Assembly (NCBI GenBank): GCA_015296075.1
Contig: DVDV01000108.1
Span: forward strand, 1-42,272
Direction of reading: 5' to 3'
DNA from: Leptolyngbyaceae cyanobacterium M33_DOE_097
Lineage (GTDB): Bacteria; Cyanobacteriota; Cyanobacteriia; Leptolyngbyales; Leptolyngbyaceae
Length of the DNA stretch: 42,272 bases
Of this stretch, positions 1-8,659 are shown in pieces; within the stretch, counting starts at the first letter, position 1; every line of letters begins with the position of its first letter. The position numbers and the translations under genes were made by a program. The notes under the pieces are model-generated. The model was not told the origin of the DNA. It saw nothing but the letters and a program-made list of their open reading frames with translations, and ran no database searches.

Positions 1-140
1 GAAACATTTGTACTGTAGCCAGAGTGTCTAAAGACTTGTGCACTCAATGTTATAAACGGCAGAATGCGGGTTTCAGCCATTCATAAACGTTAAAACCGGA
101 CGTTTTTATGAGAATCATTCTCATATCGAGAATTGCTGGG
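1..140. repeat. Left arm of terminal imperfect inverted repeat
   Basis: This segment aligns without gaps to the reverse complement of 42131-42270. I count about 112 of 140 positions identical by hand. The arm contains a Fur-box-like palindrome at 109-123. At its outer edge, reading leftward, is an ATG-TTT-C (ATG at 7-5 on the minus strand). The similarity ends shortly after position 140, and the inward genes at the two ends are unrelated. This suggests that the duplicated unit is the promoter and 5' region of genes lying outside the window and transcribed away from it. Confidence 0.9.
109..123. promoter_or_regulatory. Fur-box-like palindrome (left)
   Basis: TGAGAATCATTCTCA is a perfect 7-1-7 inverted repeat. 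It differs from the classical Fur 7-1-7 consensus TGATAATnATTATCA by one symmetric base per half. It lies about 105 bp upstream of the DUF3318-type gene and may also serve a gene leaving the window to the left. The same element, with a different central base, sits in the other terminal repeat. Fur control is inferred from sequence only. Confidence 0.7.
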
Positions 141-228
141 TTCGGGTAGCAAGACTCGCGAGACGGTTTGAATGTCGCTATGATTAAATTAATCGTGTGT
201 TATTGGAAATTGTGTCCAGGATTGAGTA

Positions 229-882
229 ATGACATCTTACGCATCTTCTAGTGCTAGAGCTGAAATGAGTGAGTTGCGGCGGTTGCGCAGCTTACTTCCA
301 CCTGAACTGCAAAGTTGGGTCACGGTTGAAAGTACCACACTGGTCAATCCCCCTCTTATTTCTTGCGAAGAGATTGGCAAGGATGAAGTTGAGATTCAGA
401 TTGACATGCCAAAGTGGGAGCAAATGGCGACTGACCAACGCAACCTTTTGTTTTGGCACGAAGTGGCTCGCATTCAAAATGACACGATCCCAAAAGATGG
501 TTGGGAGATGGCTGCCCTGGCGATTGGCTTAGGTGGCGCGGTTGGTGAGCTTTGGGTGCAAGATGGTTTACTTCTGGTATTGGCGCTAACCCTGTGTGGT
601 GTTTCAGGTTGGCGGCTGTGGCAAAAAAATAACAGCGATAAGTTGTTAAATGACTTGATTGAAGCTGATGAACGGGCGATCGCGTTAGCTCAGCGCTTTG
701 GTTATTCTTTGCCCAACGCTTATAAGAGCCTGGGCAGTGCCCTTAAAATTCTGATTGAGCAATCGCCTAAGAAGAAGTTGAGATCGCGGTATGAGTCTCG
801 CCTCAGTGCCTTGAAAAAGAGTGCCGCTAAAGCCAAAGCAAAGATGCAGCAACAAGCGCCGACAACTGGCGAAGCTTACTAG
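229..882 (+). CDS. DUF3318-type cyanobacterial protein
   Basis: This 217-residue protein has the look of the DUF3318 family, which is widespread in cyanobacteria and has no known function. The N-terminal half is soluble and acidic with a conserved-looking HEVARIQ segment near residues 77-83. A hydrophobic stretch around residues 95-130 probably crosses or lies in the membrane. The C-terminal 80 residues are helical, ending in a Lys/Ala-rich tail. The ATG follows a weak GAGTA-like sequence. A 10-bp stem terminator follows at 935-971, so the gene appears to be transcribed alone. Its promoter region carries the left Fur-like box, so iron control is possible. The family call is from memory of the sequence pattern. 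Confidence 0.7.
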   Translation: MTSYASSSARAEMSELRRLRSLLPPELQSWVTVESTTLVNPPLISCEEIGKDEVEIQIDMPKWEQMATDQRNLLFWHEVARIQNDTIPKDGWEMAALAIGLGGAVGELWVQDGLLLVLALTLCGVSGWRLWQKNNSDKLLNDLIEADERAIALAQRFGYSLPNAYKSLGSALKILIEQSPKKKLRSRYESRLSALKKSAAKAKAKMQQQAPTTGEAY

Positions 883-934
883 GTAAGTGGTAGAGGTAGC
901 AATTACCAAAGGCTGACACAAAACGATTGATTTA

Positions 935-971
935 ATACCCTGCTGACCTGATTGAGTTAGCAGGGTATTTT
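935..971 (+). terminator. Rho-independent terminator after DUF3318 gene
   Basis: ATACCCTGCT and AGCAGGGTAT form a perfect 10-bp stem around a 14-nt loop, followed by a short T run. It lies about 50 bp after the stop codon of the 229-882 gene and separates it from the convergent kinase gene. Confidence 0.8.
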
Positions 972-1027
972 GCCAATAAAGCTCTCTCTAAATGCCCCCA
1001 GTCACGGATCTTTAACCAAGAGTCAGT

Positions 1028-2572
1028 TTAGGGAGAGCGGCTGAGCAGTCGATAAATCAATTGAAACAAGGCTGTAATGGCGATCGCGCTAATCCCAGCT
1101 AAAACAGCTAACGCCACCAGCGCCAGTAAAGGATTACTACTCGCAATTAAAATCTGTCGGAGTGGCGAGAAAACGAGCATCAGAACTAGCGTTATGCCCC
1201 CTAAGATGACTAAATCAATCCGCTCGATAATGCGGCGACGCTGTAACCAGACTAAGGAAGCGGCAATGAGTAGCCACAGGCTAGCCCTTACGATACCTGG
1301 CAACGGCAAACTGAACAGGGCGATCGCCAGTAAACAGCTCTCAAAGCCCCAAAAAGCAGCATTGGCTAATAACTCCAACAAGGAGAAGGAAGGCTTTGCA
1401 ACTGTCGCCGCAGCAGCGGTCTGAGCTTGTTGTTGACTCAATGGCTGCGGCGCAACCGGTTGGATCGGCGCGGGGGTCGCTGGCTGTAGAGCAGTGCCAG
1501 GTGAGGAACTCATCGCTGGTGCTGACTGCCCTACCCCCAGGGGAGGCGCGGTTGGAGGCGTGACAGGAATTGAAACAGTAGCAGTTGGCGCTGCCGCAGA
1601 AGTTGGAACTTTGCGCTTCCGAAACTTGGATGGCGGCGTTTGCAGGGCAGTCAACACGTCTTTAGCAGACTGATAGCGACCACTGGGTTGTGATACTAAG
1701 AGTCGATCAAGAGTTGATGCAAGTGGCTCTGTTACTTGAGGCGCGTGCGATCGCCAGCGCCAGGCATTGTTGTAAGAGTCATACAAGTCGGCGGGTTGTT
1801 TGCCTGTTAACAACATGACACAGGTAACAGCCAGCGCATACAAGTCGGTAGAAGCATACACTTCACCCCCCGCGACCTGCTCAGGCGGCGCAAACCCTTC
1901 CGAATAAATCCCGGTTGAACGTTTGCCACCCTTGGTTGCCTGGCGCACGGCACCAAAATCAAGCAGGTAGTAGCGGCCATCGCGGTGCTGCATGATGTTC
2001 GAAGGCTTAATGTCACGGTGAATCGTGCCATTCTCATGCACAAACGAGAGAACTGGCAAAATTGCTGTGAGCATTTCCAGCACGTCTGAGTCAGAGAAAA
2101 TACCTTTTTGTTGCAGCAGTTCCTCTAAATCCTGACCGTCAATAAACTCTTGCACTAGATAGAAAAATTGGTCACTCTGGCCGGGTTGAGCACCTGGTAC
2201 AGCCAGCTCAAAAAAAGCAAATAAGTCAGGAATGAGTGGATGAGCGTTGCCCAAATTCTCTAACACTTCGGCTTCCCGCTCAAACATTTCACGGGCGATC
2301 GCCCACTGAGCCGAAGTCAACTTAACCGAAGGCTGAAACTGCTTAACTACACACCGACGCATCCCTGGTGTGTGGCGATCGCGGGCTAAAAACGCGGCTC
2401 CAAAACCTCCCTGCCCCAAGAGTCGCACGGGAAAGTAGCGCCCCGCTAAGATGAGCGGCATCCCGCAGGCGGTGCAATATTTTTGCGGGACAGATTTTAA
2501 GAACTCAGGGTTGTCGAGATCTGGAAACGCATTTAATTTTTGACAACCTGGGCGGGTGCAACAGAGATCCAT
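1028..2572 (-). CDS. 4-Cys-type Ser/Thr protein kinase with C-terminal membrane region
   Basis: This eukaryotic-type (Hanks) kinase is numbered here from the ATG at 2572 (514 aa). A TTG at 2587 would add five residues. The N-terminus has the cysteine cluster C4, C5, C10 and C33-x2-C36 of cyanobacterial 4-Cys kinases, probably a metal-binding knuckle. The kinase domain has the glycine loop GQGGFG (53-58), Lys77, HRDIKPSN with catalytic Asp187, DFG at 205-207 and an APPE motif. A Pro/Ala/Thr-rich linker (about 310-400) leads to three or four hydrophobic helices that should anchor it in the membrane. It starts 16 nt after the stop of rbcR on the same strand, so the two are probably cotranscribed. 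It resembles SpkG-like kinases, but orthology cannot be shown here. Confidence 0.9.
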   Translation of the reverse strand: MDLCCTRPGCQKLNAFPDLDNPEFLKSVPQKYCTACGMPLILAGRYFPVRLLGQGGFGAAFLARDRHTPGMRRCVVKQFQPSVKLTSAQWAIAREMFEREAEVLENLGNAHPLIPDLFAFFELAVPGAQPGQSDQFFYLVQEFIDGQDLEELLQQKGIFSDSDVLEMLTAILPVLSFVHENGTIHRDIKPSNIMQHRDGRYYLLDFGAVRQATKGGKRSTGIYSEGFAPPEQVAGGEVYASTDLYALAVTCVMLLTGKQPADLYDSYNNAWRWRSHAPQVTEPLASTLDRLLVSQPSGRYQSAKDVLTALQTPPSKFRKRKVPTSAAAPTATVSIPVTPPTAPPLGVGQSAPAMSSSPGTALQPATPAPIQPVAPQPLSQQQAQTAAAATVAKPSFSLLELLANAAFWGFESCLLAIALFSLPLPGIVRASLWLLIAASLVWLQRRRIIERIDLVILGGITLVLMLVFSPLRQILIASSNPLLALVALAVLAGISAIAITALFQLIYRLLSRSP

Positions 2573-2588
2573 ACGGGACGATGCCAAT

Positions 2589-3671
2589 TTAGGATTCTAT
2601 TTCGGGCGATACTAAGCGGTTGTGATGATTGACTGATGCACTGTTAACGACGTGGCCTGAGTTAAGGTTTGTGGCATTCAGGGGGCCTGCGCTGTTCGCT
2701 TTTGACTGGTCAGCTCGTTCAAGTCGATATTGCTCCATCCTAGCGGCATGGAGCGACGAAAACTGTGGCAAAATATCCTGACAAAACGCTTCAGCCGCTT
2801 TAGAACGGTAACGGTTTGGGTTGGTAATCACAGCCAACATCCGTTTGACGACCACATCTTCAATTTTGACGCGATGCACCATCCCCATCTGCAATTCTTT
2901 CTCAATCGCTGTAGTCGAGACAAAGGCACACCCCAAGCCAGACTGCACAGCCGTTTTAATTGCCTCAATGGAGTTTAGCTCCATTTCAATCTTAAGTCGG
3001 CGGGTTTCGATACCAGAGCGGGTTAGCACCTGATCAATCACTTTGCGAATTGTTGATTGAGAATCGAGTGCGATAAACCCAAGTCGATATAGATCTTCTT
3101 TTTGAATCGTATCTTGTTTTGCAAACGGGTGGTGAACTGGCAAGATCAATGCGAGTTCGTCTTCAGCGTAGGGAATAATTTCTAGAGAATCATGCAATTC
3201 CGGTGAAATTTCACCCCCTATAATTGCCAAGTCAATCTGCCCGTTTGCCACACTCCAAGACGTTCGTCGAGTTGAATGCACATGAAGCTGCACCGCCACA
3301 TCGGGGTATCTTTGTCGAAACAAACCAATCATCCGGGGCAGCAAATAAGTTCCAGTCGTTTGGCTAGCGCCAATAATCAGGGTGCCACCCTGCAAATTTT
3401 GCAAATCTTCGATCGCGCGGCAGGTTTCTTGGCACAGCGTCAAAATCTTTTCGCCATAGCTCAACAGCAAATGCCCAGCTTCAGTCAGTTGCGCCCTTCG
3501 CCCACCCCGATCAAACAGGGGCACATCCAGTTGTCGTTCCAAGTTTTGCACTTGCAAACTAACAGCTGGTTGCGATACATACAGGCTATCAGCCGCTCGT
3601 TTAAAGCTACCTTCAGCGGCGATCGCTTTAAGTATGCGAAGTTGATCTAGGGTAAAAGGAAGGTCAGACAT
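2589..3671 (-). CDS. rbcR: LysR-family transcriptional regulator RbcR
   Basis: This 360-residue LysR-type regulator opens with a winged helix-turn-helix (about 6-65: [28 protein letters not shown]). The effector-binding domain covers about 93-300 and includes the [15 protein letters not shown] segment. From memory the first 300 residues closely match cyanobacterial RbcR (Synechocystis sll0998), which controls Rubisco and other carbon-fixation genes. About 50 residues at the C-terminus are Asn/Ser-rich and unlike the core. The gene is divergent from the 3855 gene across a 183-bp AT-rich spacer, where autoregulation would be expected. The kinase gene follows directly downstream. Confidence 0.9.
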   Translation of the reverse strand: MSDLPFTLDQLRILKAIAAEGSFKRAADSLYVSQPAVSLQVQNLERQLDVPLFDRGGRRAQLTEAGHLLLSYGEKILTLCQETCRAIEDLQNLQGGTLIIGASQTTGTYLLPRMIGLFRQRYPDVAVQLHVHSTRRTSWSVANGQIDLAIIGGEISPELHDSLEIIPYAEDELALILPVHHPFAKQDTIQKEDLYRLGFIALDSQSTIRKVIDQVLTRSGIETRRLKIEMELNSIEAIKTAVQSGLGCAFVSTTAIEKELQMGMVHRVKIEDVVVKRMLAVITNPNRYRSKAAEAFCQDILPQFSSLHAARMEQYRLERADQSKANSAGPLNATNLNSGHVVNSASVNHHNRLVSPEIES

Positions 3672-3854
3672 GTTGTTAAACCTGTGAGATTAAGGAGCTA
3701 CCGTTGACGATTTAGTCGTACTGCCCAAGATTTTTGTTAATGTTGCCAAGCAAATTATTTATCCCCTTAAGTCAAAAAACGTAACATAAGTAACGATATG
3801 AGTCTCCAGCAATCTGTCGGTTATAGCGCATCTTGCAATGTAAATTAATCATCT

Positions 3855-4763
3855 ATGAATCAGGAGGTCATTCAATCATTTTTAAATCTACAGGGCATCG
3901 CGGGCATTGCTCTGATAGATGGGCGATCTCGTCCTTATTTTTGTGGCATTGATCAAGCACTTAATTTTCAACAAAAAGAAGCGCTGGCACAAGGGATTCT
4001 ACAGGTGATTGAGACGATCCCTGAGGGGTTTGATTCATTTGAGTTTCAATTCACAGGGCATGATGTTTACATTTACAAGTTGAAACATGGCATCGTCTTG
4101 CTGGTACTAACTAATCATTCCCTCGTCTATGCAGAGTACCTAAAGATAATTAAAGACCTAAAAGCAACGCTTCAGGAAGATATTGCCAATGCAATTGCGA
4201 CTTTTCGCTTAATTGCGGGCAACATGACTTTATCGGGAATTGATTACTCGAAGATGGGGCAGCGTGATCCGAATACGGCAGCAACCAGTTCGCCGTCCGT
4301 TGTGAGATCGTCTCAAGCTACGACTAATCCACCTGTTACACCCTCCCCATCTCAAGAATCAGCGGTTAGCTCGCCTGCCGTCTCTTCATCACCTGTTGCT
4401 TCAGCAAAGCCAACATCTTCGGCTCCAAGCCTTAAAGAAGTGGTTGCTGCGTTTAACCAGCTCAGCCAATTTACGGCCGATTACTTAGGTCCACACGTGA
4501 TCAGTAACTATTGGAAATCAACCCGCCCAGACGATGATTGGTTGGCTCAGTTCCAAGTTGATCGCACAGCTCGGTTTAACCTTGACCCAGCGATCGCGAG
4601 CAATGCTCAGCAGCCCGTTATCCCCTCTGAGTCTGAGTTGATTCAAACCTGGGTAGCGGCCTTTATTAAACGCTGCACAGTTGTAATCCGCGACTTTCCT
4701 GCACTGGTTGAGCAAAAAGCATTAACCGATGCTCAAAAGGTAATTCTCCTCAAGCGCCCCTAG
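3855..4763 (+). CDS. Roadblock/longin-like N-terminal domain protein, cyanobacterial
   Basis: This 302-residue protein has no catalytic motif I recognise. Residues 1-125 look like a roadblock/LC7-type alpha-beta fold (helix, LQGIAGIALIDG strand, long helix, VYIYKLKHGIVLLVLTN strands, amphipathic helix). Residues about 135-190 are a Ser/Pro/Thr-rich linker. The C-terminal 110 residues form a separate helical domain containing a WLAQFQVD segment. It is followed after 48 bp by the ferredoxin gene on the same strand, so a two-gene operon is likely. From memory, a comparable gene sits near the ferredoxin gene in the slr0144-slr0152 operon of Synechocystis. The roadblock call is from predicted pattern only. 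Confidence 0.6.
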   Translation: MNQEVIQSFLNLQGIAGIALIDGRSRPYFCGIDQALNFQQKEALAQGILQVIETIPEGFDSFEFQFTGHDVYIYKLKHGIVLLVLTNHSLVYAEYLKIIKDLKATLQEDIANAIATFRLIAGNMTLSGIDYSKMGQRDPNTAATSSPSVVRSSQATTNPPVTPSPSQESAVSSPAVSSSPVASAKPTSSAPSLKEVVAAFNQLSQFTADYLGPHVISNYWKSTRPDDDWLAQFQVDRTARFNLDPAIASNAQQPVIPSESELIQTWVAAFIKRCTVVIRDFPALVEQKALTDAQKVILLKRP

Positions 4764-4811
4764 TGGGTGATCGGTGCTAGTTCTCTGTTTCATCTTTCAA
4801 AGGAGCTGCGA

Positions 4812-5297
4812 ATGGTAAAGATTGTGCGCCTCGAACCGATTGCCCAAGAAACGGCGATCGCCACTAACAGCAATATCTTGTCTGTATTGATCAATAAAGA
4901 TCTGGATGTCTTAAAAGAATGTGGCGGCCGGGGAATGTGTGCCACCTGCCATGTTTATGTCAAAGAAGGGATGGAGGCGCTCAGCCCGATTAACCGACGT
5001 GAGCAGCGCACGTTAGAGGTGATTACAACCTGTAAGCCAAACTCACGACTGGCTTGTCAAGCGCAGGTGATTGGCAACGGGTTAGTCGTTGAACTGCCCC
5101 CCGGTATGTACATCAACTCCATCAAGGATATTGAGGCGTTAATTGGGCGACGAGCCGAAGAAAACCTATTGCACCCCATCACTGGTCAAGTCCTGGTCGA
5201 AGCCGGAAAACTCATCACGCGCTCAACGTTGAAACAGATTGAAGACACCACTAACTTCAACTTTGGCTCTTACTTTGTCCAATCGTCTGAGGCGTAA
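4812..5297 (+). CDS. [2Fe-2S] ferredoxin with C-terminal extension
   Basis: This 161-residue protein begins at the ATG at 4812, which has AGGAG seven nucleotides upstream. A GTG at 4767 in the same frame has no such site. The iron-sulfur ligands are visible as C37-x5-C43-x2-C46 in ECGGRGMCATC, with C82 in RLACQ as the fourth. C74 is additional. The ferredoxin fold covers about 1-100. The last 60 residues are an extra helical tail (EALIGRRAEENLLHPITGQVLVEAGKLI). It is not the photosynthetic PetF type. The sequence resembles what I remember of Synechocystis Slr0148, a Pap-operon ferredoxin linked to photosystem II assembly. The roadblock-like gene lies upstream. Confidence 0.85.
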   Translation: MVKIVRLEPIAQETAIATNSNILSVLINKDLDVLKECGGRGMCATCHVYVKEGMEALSPINRREQRTLEVITTCKPNSRLACQAQVIGNGLVVELPPGMYINSIKDIEALIGRRAEENLLHPITGQVLVEAGKLITRSTLKQIEDTTNFNFGSYFVQSSEA

Positions 5298-5832
5298 CCC
5301 CGCAAACAACCTTGCGACAGAGCCACAGTCCCCTTTTTCTATGCGTCATTGGTCTGGAGCGATGGTTTTTGGGGGCTGGAAAAACTCCAATACCGTCATA
5401 GCCATCACTTCTCAGAAGGCGTTTGAACGCCCCCTGATCATCACTTTTTGACGGTGAGGGGGATTTTCGTAGGCTAGCCGCTTGGCTTTGCCAATTTGCG
5501 CATAGCGGCTAGTAGTTCACCAAAAAAACTTTACAGGGTCGATAATGACTGAGTCATTGGTCATTATCGACCCTGTAAAGTTGGCTTAGCAGACCACTAG
5601 TAGCCCCCGCAGGATGGGTATGATGCAGTTTTAGGGCACTTTGCGAGAAGAAGAGGAATTCTGCGCTTAACCAAAGGTCTACCGATAGTTCCAGTCAGTT
5701 TCTTCATCTCTGGTATACCCTATAGAAACTTCTGCAATCGCACAGGTATGAAAATCTCTGCTCATACGTAAATCGTTACTGTGCCTTGGGTAATCTATAC
5801 AAAAGTTTACTTTCCCTTTTACTGCTGCATCT
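5298..5832. other. Intergenic region with stacked hairpins
   Basis: I see no gene in this stretch. It holds three nested or adjacent inverted repeats. An imperfect CCCCCT/AGGGGG hairpin at about 5430-5463 is followed by ATTTT and may terminate the ferredoxin operon. CTAGCCGCT/AGCGGCTAG (5474-5482 with 5504-5512) encloses a small TTGGC/GCCAA hairpin. The third is the long perfect hairpin at 5527-5582, listed separately. Confidence 0.6.
5527..5582. repeat. 23-bp perfect inverted repeat (long hairpin)
   Basis: The arms 5527-5549 and 5560-5582 are perfectly complementary over 23 bp around a 10-nt loop. On the minus strand the stem is followed by a run of seven T, so it could end leftward transcription. 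However, the gene just to its right is on the plus strand. A miniature mobile repeat or RNA-level structure is equally possible. Confidence 0.85.
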
Positions 5833-6309
5833 ATGCTGAGCAAATTGCAAAAATTGAGCTGGGATACGGATGGCCGTTACGCAAGCGACGAAGAGCTGCG
5901 GTTTATTGCTGATTACTTGCAAAGTTACGGGGTGCGATTGCAAACTTATCAGCGGCTTCAGCAGCTTGAGATGACGATTGTACAAGAGGTTTACCAGAAA
6001 GTATGGGCGATCGACCCTAACTTGTTTATGAGTGGCACTGAAGACGTGAGTGCCAAGTGGAAGCGAGACACAATCCGCGTGTTGCGTTACTCTGCTGTAG
6101 CAATGTTGCTCAACGACACCGATACCCTCTGCGAAAAGCTGTTGTATTGGATGCAAACCATTATGAAAGCGTTTGGTGCCCAGCAGAGTTGCAAAGTGAC
6201 TTATGAGCAAATGCAAAAGGTTGTCAAAAATCATCTCAGCGCCGACCAGGCCAGTGTTTTCTGTTCGGTGCTTGAAGTGAACGAGCGCCTATTGGGGATT
6301 GCTGGCTAA
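5833..6309 (+). CDS. Phycobilisome-fold (phycobiliprotein-like) protein without bilin cysteine
   Basis: This 158-residue protein follows the globin-like helical pattern of phycobiliproteins. SAKWKRDTIRVLRYSAVAML (73-92) aligns with the bilin-site helix ACLRDMEIILRYVTYAVF of phycocyanin beta, and KAFG matches the YLALG turn. The chromophore cysteine position is Trp76, while R78 and D79 of the CxRD motif are kept. It therefore probably does not carry a covalent bilin at that site. Other cysteines (100, 120, 144) are at different positions. It is a short cyanobacterial phycobilisome-domain homologue and not a core antenna subunit. It converges on the antiporter gene. It lies 535 bp after the ferredoxin gene, so cotranscription is uncertain. 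Confidence 0.75.
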   Translation: MLSKLQKLSWDTDGRYASDEELRFIADYLQSYGVRLQTYQRLQQLEMTIVQEVYQKVWAIDPNLFMSGTEDVSAKWKRDTIRVLRYSAVAMLLNDTDTLCEKLLYWMQTIMKAFGAQQSCKVTYEQMQKVVKNHLSADQASVFCSVLEVNERLLGIAG

Positions 6310-6362
6310 ACAATCCCCCTTTCACAATCAACCCCTGTGTTTATCCTAAGAGCGTGGAAGCT

Positions 6363-8552
6363 TTAGGTAGTCGCCTCTAAATCAGTGCGAGGAGGCACGG
6401 GAAATGATCGGGTGCCGACAATTCCGGGGGCAAGGGCGGATTGCGGTTCGCCCAACATAATCACAGAGCAAGCGACTTCTTGAGCAATTTGGGTAGTTGT
6501 GTCACTCACGATTAAGCCGCCACTGCTCGTGCGACGAGGCAGCGATCGCAAAATCACCAGGTCGTAATCTTGAGACAGATCAGCAACAGCTCTCACAACA
6601 TTTTCGTGAGGTTGAATGCAAATCTCTAGCGGAGTAGTAACAACCTTTTCGGCTAAGAGAGTGAGTTGAGATTCCATCCACGCGATGCGACCCGGTGTGG
6701 AAGCGCGATCGCAGACATGCAGTAGCGTTACCTTGCCATCATTAGCCAGCGCAAGTGTATGGGCAAAGCGAATCACCCACTCACCCCGTTGAGCCAGGTT
6801 TTCAATGGGTATGAGAATGCGCTGAAATCGCGTTGGCGAATCAAGCAACCGGGAAATTGCAACGGGACAATGAGACGCCCACAAGACACTATCAATCACA
6901 TTGCCAAATAGACGAGCTTGTAAGCCAGTGCGTTTCCCCCATCCCATCACAATCAAGTTTGCATTTTGCTCTCGACCGGCGCGGTTAATGCCTTGAGCAA
7001 TGCTGTCGTCAATGCGAATCAGCGGTTGTGCTTCAACGCCCAATTCACGGCTAACAGCGACCGCATTATCGAGTAACGTCTCGCTATGAGCAAGTGCTTT
7101 TGCAAGCTGTGGATCATTCATGTGAACATGCCCTACCGCGATCGATAGGGGCACAATGCGGCTCTCGCTATGGTTACGCGTTAGCAAGGCTGCTAGCTCT
7201 AGCAGATTGCGTTCAGTTTGGGGATTGTTAACAGGCACGATCGCCACCATTGGCTGAGTTGGCGAATCTTCCCACCCGATCGCGTCAGCATCAATATCTT
7301 CGATCAGGCGGGCAGCTCCCAATTTCGGCGCAAAGCGGGCTGTGAGTATTGGCCCCAAGGTTGAGGTCACCAACATCATCACAATCACAGTGTTGACCAC
7401 TTCTTCGCGCAGCAAGCCCTCCCGAAAGCCAACCAGTGTAGCAGCCAAAGTTGCAGCGACTTGAGGTAATGATAGTGACCACATCACCATCAGTTCGTTG
7501 AAACCGTAGCGAAATGAGAGCTTAGCCAACAGAGCTGCAATAAATTTGCTACCGATTAAGCCAGAAGTAATTGCAACTGTCAAACCGAGCGCATACGGGG
7601 TCGTTAAGCTTTCAATAAATTTGGGGAGATTGATCAGCAGCCCCATATCCACAAAGAAAATTGGGATAAATAGAACGCTGCCAATAAACATGACTTTTTC
7701 TTTAACTGGGCTATCACCGATGACCCCGTTAACCGCTAACCCCGCTAAAAACGCTCCAACAATTTTCTCAATCCCAATCAGTTGTGCGCCAACCGCTGCT
7801 AAAAAAACCGCTAACAGAATAAAGAGAAACTGATTTCCTTCCTCATCACCTGACTTTCGAAAGAAGAACTTACCTAAGCGATTTAACCCAATCAACACAA
7901 CCAGGGTGTAAATTGCCAGTGACCCCAGCAAAATACCTAACTGGAGTGGTGTAAAGTTGCCTGATTTAATGCCAACACAAATGGCAAGCACTAACAACGC
8001 GCCAATGTCAGTAAAAATGGTGGCACCAATTGTTACTGTGACCGCTTCGTTTTGCACCACCCCCAACCGACTCACAATTGGGTAAGCCAGCAACGTATGT
8101 GAAGCCAAGAGGGAACCAATCAGAATAGCTGGGTTCCAATCGTAGCCAAATAAACGCCCTAAAGCAGTGCCAGCAATGAGCGGCACAATGAACGTGAAGA
8201 AACCAAACCCGAGCGAACGATTTTTCGTCTTTTGAAACTGCTCTAGCTCAATTTCTAAACCAGCAACAAACATCAGGTAGACTAACCCAATGTCTGAGAG
8301 CAGATTCATTGTGTCGGTTTCTGAGTTGAGTAGCTTCAACCCAAAAGGGCCTAAAATTACACCCGCCGCAAGTAACCCAACCAACCCTGGCAAGCGAATA
8401 CGTTCAAAAACTGGTGGAATCAGGAGAATCACTGCCAATAAAACGACAAAAGCGACTATTGGTTCCCCTTTGACTGATTGGGCGGCCGCAGCCAATATCC
8501 CCATAGGTGCCCCGTGTATTGAGATAAGTGCTAAGTGAAGTGGCTGCGCCAT
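6363..8552 (-). CDS. CPA2-family cation/proton antiporter with two C-terminal Usp domains
   Basis: This 729-residue membrane protein has about 12 hydrophobic helices in residues 30-415. The pattern is that of CPA2 sodium/proton antiporters (KefB/NapA type), with FERIRLPGLVGLLAAGVILGP near the N-terminus and the ion-site TD in IFTDIGALLVLA. The cytoplasmic part has two universal-stress-protein-like domains. The first starts at MVAIVPVNN and includes LIVMGWGKRTG and HCPVAI. The second starts at RILIPIENLA and includes DLVILRSLP and ACSVIMLG. Usp domains in such transporters are thought to sense nucleotides. Substrate (Na+, K+) cannot be read from the sequence. It starts 107 bp after the HAS-barrel gene on the same strand. 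Confidence 0.88.
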   Translation of the reverse strand: MAQPLHLALISIHGAPMGILAAAAQSVKGEPIVAFVVLLAVILLIPPVFERIRLPGLVGLLAAGVILGPFGLKLLNSETDTMNLLSDIGLVYLMFVAGLEIELEQFQKTKNRSLGFGFFTFIVPLIAGTALGRLFGYDWNPAILIGSLLASHTLLAYPIVSRLGVVQNEAVTVTIGATIFTDIGALLVLAICVGIKSGNFTPLQLGILLGSLAIYTLVVLIGLNRLGKFFFRKSGDEEGNQFLFILLAVFLAAVGAQLIGIEKIVGAFLAGLAVNGVIGDSPVKEKVMFIGSVLFIPIFFVDMGLLINLPKFIESLTTPYALGLTVAITSGLIGSKFIAALLAKLSFRYGFNELMVMWSLSLPQVAATLAATLVGFREGLLREEVVNTVIVMMLVTSTLGPILTARFAPKLGAARLIEDIDADAIGWEDSPTQPMVAIVPVNNPQTERNLLELAALLTRNHSESRIVPLSIAVGHVHMNDPQLAKALAHSETLLDNAVAVSRELGVEAQPLIRIDDSIAQGINRAGREQNANLIVMGWGKRTGLQARLFGNVIDSVLWASHCPVAISRLLDSPTRFQRILIPIENLAQRGEWVIRFAHTLALANDGKVTLLHVCDRASTPGRIAWMESQLTLLAEKVVTTPLEICIQPHENVVRAVADLSQDYDLVILRSLPRRTSSGGLIVSDTTTQIAQEVACSVIMLGEPQSALAPGIVGTRSFPVPPRTDLEATT

Positions 8553-8659
8553 TGCTTTTTGAAACAGCCAAAATCTTTACGAATATAGCGGTTCACTGAA
8601 TGAATCGCTAGTCCATCCTGGCGTAAGTTTAGATTGGCAACCAAAAAATCGTGATGTAA

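Noticed and set aside
1077-1424. 115-codon plus-strand frame opposite the kinase C-terminus
   Set aside because: It is antisense to the membrane region of a well-supported gene and has no independent support.
2573-2587. TTG start for the 4-Cys kinase
   Set aside because: The ATG at 2572 places the cysteine cluster at the usual distance from the N-terminus, and the TTG has no better ribosome binding site.
4767-4811. GTG start for the ferredoxin
   Set aside because: The ATG at 4812 has AGGAG at proper spacing and yields the family-typical N-terminus.
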